A DNA stretch of 27,838 bases from UMGS172 sp045637775. Lineage in GTDB: Bacteria; Bacillota; Clostridia; Oscillospirales; Acutalibacteraceae. A program made the position numbers and the translations under genes. Below are positions 24,544 through 27,838 of the stretch, in pieces; position 1 is the first letter of the stretch; each line of letters starts with the position of its first letter. The stretch covers positions 1 to 27,838 of the forward strand of contig JAZUAC010000009.1 in assembly GCA_045637775.1 (NCBI GenBank), given 5' to 3'. The notes beneath the pieces are model-generated. The model was not told where the DNA came from and did not search any database. It was given only the letters and a program-made list of their open reading frames with translations.

Positions 24544-25662
24544 ATGCCAAGAAGAGGCGAAAATATATACCATAGAAAAGATGGTAGATGGGAAGGCAGA
24601 TATATTAAATCATACGCTGCCGATAAAAAGGCGGTATATGGATATGTATATGCTAACACTTATAACGATGCAAAGCAAAAGTTGTTATCAGCACGGAATG
24701 CTGTTTCAAACAGTAAAGTGAATTTTTCTGAGTTTTCGTTCAATCAAATAGTTACATGTTGGTTAAACAAAAAACGAAATTCTGTAAAAGTTTCAACAAT
24801 TACTCGATATGAAACTAAGATATATAATCACATTTTGCCGATATTTGCCAACTATAAAATAAGCGAAATAACGACTCTTATATTGGAAAATTTCGTTTCA
24901 AGTTTATCAGCAAAGGAAAACATTCGTTCTAATACTACATTTTCTTCAAAGACAATTGCCGATACTATTGCTATATTAAAATCAATTCTTAAGTATGCAA
25001 AACAATTCGAATGTGTACTGCATTGTGACTTGGAGTGCTTGAAAATCAAAGCTGAAACAAAAGAGACAAAGGTATTAACCAAAGAAGAACAAATTCTAGT
25101 CAATAATCAACTATCACAAGCGGATGATTATACTTCAGTTGGAATACTAATATCGTTATATACAGGTATCCGTATTGGTGAATTATGCTCTTTGACGATT
25201 GATGATATAGATGTTTCGATAAGCAAAATGCATATTTGGAGAACCTTACAGCGAGTTCCGGACAGATCATCACAAACAACAAAAACAAAACTGGTATTCA
25301 CTGAACCAAAAACAAAAAAATCAAAGAGAGATATTCCATTGCCTTATTTTGTGATTGAAAAAATTAAAGATATGAAATACTCTTCCGGATGCTTTTTGTT
25401 GTCTGGGACAACCGTTCCCGTAGAACCAAGGACATTAGAAAATCGATACAATAAATTTATGGCGGAACTAAACATTGCGGACACCACATTTCACACATTG
25501 CGGCATACCTTTGCGACTCGTTGTGTTGAGGCACAATTTGATATTAAAACTCTCAGCGATTTGCTTGGTCATTCTTCTGTAAACATCACACTTAATAGGT
25601 ACGTCCATTCTTCTTACGAACTGAAGGTGGAAAACATGAAGAAGATAAAGTTTTCATTGTGA
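24544..25662 (+). CDS. tyrosine recombinase/integrase, likely invertase of the flanking repeats
   Basis: A 372-residue phage-integrase-family recombinase. The N-terminal RKDGRWEGRYIKSY region is an arm-binding-like domain common in clostridial integrases, then comes a SAM-like core-binding domain (about 63-160), then the catalytic domain with R210 (TGIRIGE), a Lys around 259-261 (TKKSKRD), H317 and R320 (HTLRH), H343 (LGHSS) and the nucleophile Y353 (NRYVH). All catalytic residues are present. A GGGGG ribosome site lies 7 nt before the ATG; the promoter is weak (a TATTAT-like box near 24475). The gene is visibly more A/T-rich than its neighbours, a sign of separate origin. It is bracketed by the 29-bp inverted repeats. 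A transfer integrase of a decayed element is the alternative. Confidence 0.93.
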   Translation: MPRRGENIYHRKDGRWEGRYIKSYAADKKAVYGYVYANTYNDAKQKLLSARNAVSNSKVNFSEFSFNQIVTCWLNKKRNSVKVSTITRYETKIYNHILPIFANYKISEITTLILENFVSSLSAKENIRSNTTFSSKTIADTIAILKSILKYAKQFECVLHCDLECLKIKAETKETKVLTKEEQILVNNQLSQADDYTSVGILISLYTGIRIGELCSLTIDDIDVSISKMHIWRTLQRVPDRSSQTTKTKLVFTEPKTKKSKRDIPLPYFVIEKIKDMKYSSGCFLLSGTTVPVEPRTLENRYNKFMAELNIADTTFHTLRHTFATRCVEAQFDIKTLSDLLGHSSVNITLNRYVHSSYELKVENMKKIKFSL

Positions 25663-25723
25663 TTAGCCGTCAAAAATATAGTCAAAAAAATAAAAAGCCT
25701 TTTGCACAAGGATAATAGCCGTC

Positions 25724-25752
25724 TTTCTTAAAGTAAAATACTTTGCGAAAAA
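25724..25752 (-). repeat. right inverted repeat (IRR) of the invertible segment
   Basis: Exact reverse complement of 24339-24367 (29/29). The flanking bases differ both inside and outside, so the repeat is sharply bounded. It begins 61 nt after the recombinase stop codon. The 61 nt contain only a small CCTT/AAGG hairpin without a T-run, so the recombinase transcript may not be terminated before the repeat. Confidence 0.95.
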
Positions 25753-25820
25753 TTTAAATAAGATCTTTTCTGTATAAACAACAAAAATGCATAAATCCGG
25801 TAAAAACGGACAATAGAACC

Positions 25821-25858
25821 CCCCCTTATGGTAGAATAAAAGTACTACCACAAGGGGG
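25821..25858 (+). other. strong hairpin with a buried ribosome-site-like G-run
   Basis: Arms CCCCCTT-A-TGGTAG and CTACCA-C-AAGGGGG pair over 13 bp with one A/C mismatch and a 10-nt loop. The 3' arm GGGGG would be a ribosome site for a TTG start at 25862. Only ATTTTG follows, so it is a poor terminator. If the cassette inverts, this is the first structure the outward promoter would meet. Confidence 0.75.
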
Positions 25859-25861
25859 ATT

Positions 25862-25939
25862 TTGTATACCAAGCAAATGCAAAAAATCAAACAATACAAA
25901 ACCGAAATATTGGAACTGAAAGCAAAACGAGAAAAATGA
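25862..25939 (+). CDS. possible 25-residue basic peptide or gene remnant
   Basis: A TTG-started frame of 25 codons ending in TGA, beginning 3 nt after the GGGGG arm of the hairpin. It encodes a Lys/Gln/Glu-rich helical peptide (IKQYKTEILELKAKREK). No similarity is recognised. The G-run/hairpin arrangement is the only support; it may be the decayed tail of a mobile-element gene. Confidence 0.2.
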   Translation: MYTKQMQKIKQYKTEILELKAKREK

Positions 25940-26028
25940 AAAGGTCATCCTCGAAAAGACTGAAATGAATTGCAAACAAAGAAAAATACATTGAAATTCA
26001 TTTTCGCCACGAGCTTCGGCAGATACCC

Positions 26029-26163
26029 TTACCATCGGTGGTAACGCATTTTCGCCAGGAAAATTCTCTGTCCGCCGATTACGGATTTCGACAGTCCGCC
26101 AACTACACGGTCAGTACGGCTCTGTCCGCCGCCCATTGTTAGTCCCACAGCAGCCTGTTGCAC
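26029..26163 (-). pseudogene. glycine-rich coding fragment, probable gene remnant
   Basis: A 44-codon minus-strand frame with a protein-like composition (GLTMGGGQSRTDRVV, then GGLSKSVIGGQRIF) ending at 26029. It has spaced GGQ/GGL units, no ribosome site and no plausible start; in-frame sequence continues upstream into the sortase terminator. This reads as the leftover 3' end of a longer gene. Family not recognised. Confidence 0.3.
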
Positions 26164-26169
26164 GACGAA

Positions 26170-26203
26170 AAAGCACGTCTGCCATTACTGCCAGACGTGC
26201 TTT
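26170..26203 (-). terminator. intrinsic terminator of the sortase/pilin operon
   Basis: Perfect 12-bp stem AAAGCACGTCTG / CAGACGTGCTTT with a 10-nt loop and a T5 run on the minus strand, 39 nt after the sortase stop codon. Confidence 0.92.
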
Positions 26204-26241
26204 GTTATATCGTGTTATGAATTTTTTGAAAAAAGGAGGAA

Positions 26242-26829
26242 TTAGCTATACATAAAACTACACCTTACCGCAACATATTCCATAGAATAGGTGTCACGGC
26301 AAAAGAGTGTTAAATCATAATCCGTACTAATAAGCCAATTATTCTCGGCACTTTCGGAACGGTCAACTCGGCTAACGGTATAGGAAAACTGTGTTCCTGT
26401 CATATCCGTTACGATGATAACGGTTCCGTTGTCGATTTTGTCGCAGAATGAAAATTGACGAGAGTTGTCTGCACCGCCAATGACTAACGAGTGATCATAG
26501 CAACTACCGTAAAATCGAGCCGGTGAACTATAAAGTTTTTGACTGTTCCACGCATCTGCCACCGGCAATGTAAGATTTAACGAGGGAATTTCTATTAACG
26601 CTACATAGTCTACATCATTGATCTCCAAAACCGGCATGTTAGGATTAGGAGATATCCCGGGTACACCCACTGTCCTTTCAGGTAATAATTCGTTCATTCT
26701 CGTTACCACTTTTCGGCTTTCATTAGCGCCGATATGTGTGCGAATCTGAAGGCCGACAATTAGAGAAAAGCTAATGACCACCAAAGAGATACCCAAAACA
26801 AGAATGATTGGGAATTTTCTTTTTTTCAT
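26242..26829 (-). CDS. sortase-family protein lacking the catalytic histidine
   Basis: A 195-residue protein with an N-terminal membrane anchor (about 7-27) and a sortase beta-barrel domain. The segment VALIEIPSLNLTLPV, the VIGG block, FSFCDKIDNGTVIIV and the final DLTLFC...YVAVRC match sortases. Cys177 and Arg189 of the active triad are present. The His of the usual (A/G)GH block is Ala120 (VIGGADN, codon GCA). The protein is therefore either inactive, uses another base, or is an accessory pilus-assembly factor. It overlaps the pilin gene by ATGA and is followed by the terminator 26170-26203, so it is the last gene of the locus. Confidence 0.83.
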   Translation of the reverse strand: MKKRKFPIILVLGISLVVISFSLIVGLQIRTHIGANESRKVVTRMNELLPERTVGVPGISPNPNMPVLEINDVDYVALIEIPSLNLTLPVADAWNSQKLYSSPARFYGSCYDHSLVIGGADNSRQFSFCDKIDNGTVIIVTDMTGTQFSYTVSRVDRSESAENNWLISTDYDLTLFCRDTYSMEYVAVRCSFMYS

Positions 26830-27755
26830 TGCTCCTTATGCCTCCTGTTGTATATACCAAGAACAATCAGCATAATTCCGGATATACACATCAGCATAAT
26901 ATACAGCGTTATATTGGAGGTGTCTCCGGTCTGGGGACTGTCCGGAATATCTGTAATAGATTTATGCGTATTGATAATGGAAAAGCTATTGCCGTTCTGT
27001 TGCACTGTTACAGTATAGGCATCGGGCGTTGCACGTTCCACTACAGTCCATTTGCTGTGATCTTCATCAGATACATACCAAACATAAGACCAATTGTTAC
27101 TTGCACCCAGAATCTGTGTTTCCCACAATTCACCGTCTTTGTAAATATCTACTGTAATCTCCTCAGGCCGTTCTGTCTGTTTTCCTGCATCTTGCCAAAG
27201 CTTTGTGACTCTGTATTCGGTTTTGGGAACATAATCCACACACTTGGGCTTTGCTTCAACATCATAGTCAAAAGAGCCATCTGGCTGAGGGGTAGGAAGG
27301 TAAACCATAAATTGGTCAAATACATAGGTGCCACTGTTGTTTTCTGCAACCACCTCACTCACGAGGTATAAGCCTGTTTCCAAATGTTCAAAGGCTGCAG
27401 TTCCGGTATCGTTTGTCGTTGCCTCTCGATAGGGCATAAGCTGATCGGCAACAATATACGAACTCAGTGTAACAGCGGTGTTTTTCCACTGCTCTTGCAC
27501 AGTGATATTGTGAATGTTGATCGGGTATGAGGAAAACGGCTCTATCAGTTCAAATGTACCGTCCGGAAAAGCCTCAGCGACGCGGTAGATGCTGATTGAT
27601 AAATCGGAAAATGCCTGTTCCTCTTTTTGGTAATGTAGCGTCAAGCTTGCATCTGCCGTGGGATCCAAAGGAGTTGCTGCTTGTACAGATAGCGGACAAA
27701 ACATCACCATACATAAAGCAACCAAGCATATTAAAGGTGTAATATGTTTTCTCAT
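26826..27755 (-). CDS. LPXTG-type pilin-like surface protein with Cna_B domain
   Basis: 309 residues. Signal peptide (about 1-26, ending VQA-A), an N-terminal pilin-like domain with an ETGLYLV E-box-like strand (126-132), a YDVEAKPK segment (164-171) in the place of the pilin VYPK motif, a Cna_B domain (181-263: YRVTKLW to SFSIINT), the sorting signal SPQTG (273-277), a hydrophobic helix and a basic tail NRRHK. A sortase should cut between T and G and join it to the cell wall or into a pilus fibre. Lys170 or Lys171 could be the cross-linking lysine; this is inferred. It is coupled by ATGA overlaps to genes on both sides and sits between two sortase-like genes. Confidence 0.9.
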   Translation of the reverse strand: MRKHITPLICLVALCMVMFCPLSVQAATPLDPTADASLTLHYQKEEQAFSDLSISIYRVAEAFPDGTFELIEPFSSYPINIHNITVQEQWKNTAVTLSSYIVADQLMPYREATTNDTGTAAFEHLETGLYLVSEVVAENNSGTYVFDQFMVYLPTPQPDGSFDYDVEAKPKCVDYVPKTEYRVTKLWQDAGKQTERPEEITVDIYKDGELWETQILGASNNWSYVWYVSDEDHSKWTVVERATPDAYTVTVQQNGNSFSIINTHKSITDIPDSPQTGDTSNITLYIMLMCISGIMLIVLGIYNRRHKEQ

Positions 27756-27838
27756 AACTTCTCTTCTCCCAAGGTTTCTTTCTTTACAGGTGCAAACATA
27801 ACATAAATCAGCAGCACAAAAATGATCGGAAGCGCAAC
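27752..27838 (-). CDS. C-terminal end of a membrane protein, probably a class C sortase
   Basis: The last 28 codons of a gene entering from the right edge. They encode a hydrophobic helix (VALPIIFVLLIYVMF) and a short charged tail ending ETLGEEKL. The stop overlaps the pilin ATG as ATGA. A C-terminal membrane helix next to a pilin gene is typical of pilus-building class C sortases; a signal peptidase is the alternative. Too little sequence for a firm call. Confidence 0.5.
   Translation of the reverse strand, partial: VALPIIFVLLIYVMFAPVKKETLGEEKL

Larger units (their letters stand above)
24339..25752. mobile_element. putative self-contained invertible promoter cassette (inverton)
   Basis: A 1.41-kb segment bounded by perfect 29-bp inverted repeats holds a tyrosine recombinase gene and, next to the left repeat, an outward consensus promoter for the tubulin/VWA operon. 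Inverted sites favour inversion over excision. In the present orientation the promoter reads into the operon (ON). After inversion it would read right into the gene-poor zone at 25753 onward, while the recombinase gene would read left toward the operon. The layout parallels Hin-type cassettes, which carry promoter and recombinase inside the invertible DNA, but with a tyrosine enzyme. Actual inversion is not shown by the sequence alone. Confidence 0.75.
25753..26169. other. gene-poor remnant zone between the invertible segment and the sortase locus
   Basis: About 420 nt with no intact gene. It holds the CCCCCTT hairpin (25821-25858), a possible 25-codon frame behind it, and a glycine-rich minus-strand coding fragment (26029-26163) within which a 12-bp direct repeat CTCTGTCCGCCG occurs at 26066-26077 and 26120-26131. 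Base composition changes from A/T-rich before about 25990 to G/C-richer after it, suggesting joined pieces of older mobile DNA. Confidence 0.6.

Noticed and set aside
24339..25752. The 29-bp repeats as ends of an insertion sequence
   Set aside because: The enclosed gene is a tyrosine recombinase, not a DDE transposase; no target-site duplication is seen outside the repeats, and the internal dyad fits a recombination core site.
1..27838. tRNA, rRNA or CRISPR arrays
   Set aside because: No cloverleaf, rRNA-like block or regularly spaced direct repeats were found on either strand by eye.

Overview
The window looks like chromosomal DNA of an anaerobic gut Clostridium, most likely Oscillospirales/Ruminococcaceae. 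This rests on near-consensus sigma-A promoters, AGGAGG-type ribosome sites, a single-chain glycyl-tRNA synthetase, a ferredoxin-dependent thioredoxin reductase subunit, LPXTG/sortase surface proteins, and moderate GC by eye. The lineage is an inference; there is no rRNA in the window.

Layout. (1) 1-6967, minus strand, housekeeping: the N-terminal ~95% of rpoB behind two overlapping promoters, a structured RNA/terminator region, a CapA-like membrane metallophosphatase, and glyS. (2) 7132-9784, plus strand, a Zn/Cd/Pb efflux operon: perfect promoter, palindromic operator, CadC/SmtB-type repressor, free HMA metal chaperone, P1B-2 ATPase without its own HMA domain. A DtxR-type regulator with its own promoter follows. 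(3) 10304-11867, plus strand, redox genes: ferredoxin-thioredoxin reductase catalytic subunit, thioredoxin, aldo/keto reductase, ending at a terminator shared with the convergent operon. (4) 11975-24431, minus strand, a roughly 12.5-kb operon: XRE regulator, secreted/anchored VWA protein, 1128-residue tubulin/FtsZ-like GTPase, two-TM coiled-coil protein, and five-TM giant protein with a Pro/Gln/Glu-rich tail. (5) 24339-25752, a tyrosine recombinase gene flanked by perfect 29-bp inverted repeats. (6) 25753-26203, a gene-poor remnant zone. (7) 26242-27838, minus strand, a pilin-type surface protein between two sortase-like genes.

Main discovery candidate. The only good promoter for the tubulin/VWA operon (TTGACA, 17 nt, TATAAT, reading left) lies just inside the left 29-bp inverted repeat, and the recombinase gene lies in the same 1.36-kb segment. 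Each repeat is itself a dyad of two near-identical 12-bp arms around a short centre, the form expected of a tyrosine-recombinase core site. The simplest reading is a self-contained invertible promoter cassette that switches the tubulin/VWA system on and off. In the orientation given here it is ON. Association of FtsZ/tubulin-like proteins with VWA proteins in predicted membrane-remodelling systems has been proposed before (Makarova and Koonin 2010, recalled from memory). Phase-variable control and these two membrane partners are, as far as I know, not described.

Limits: all coordinates and motifs were read by eye. No homology search, folding calculation or read mapping was possible. Functions of the two membrane partners in the tubulin operon are unknown.
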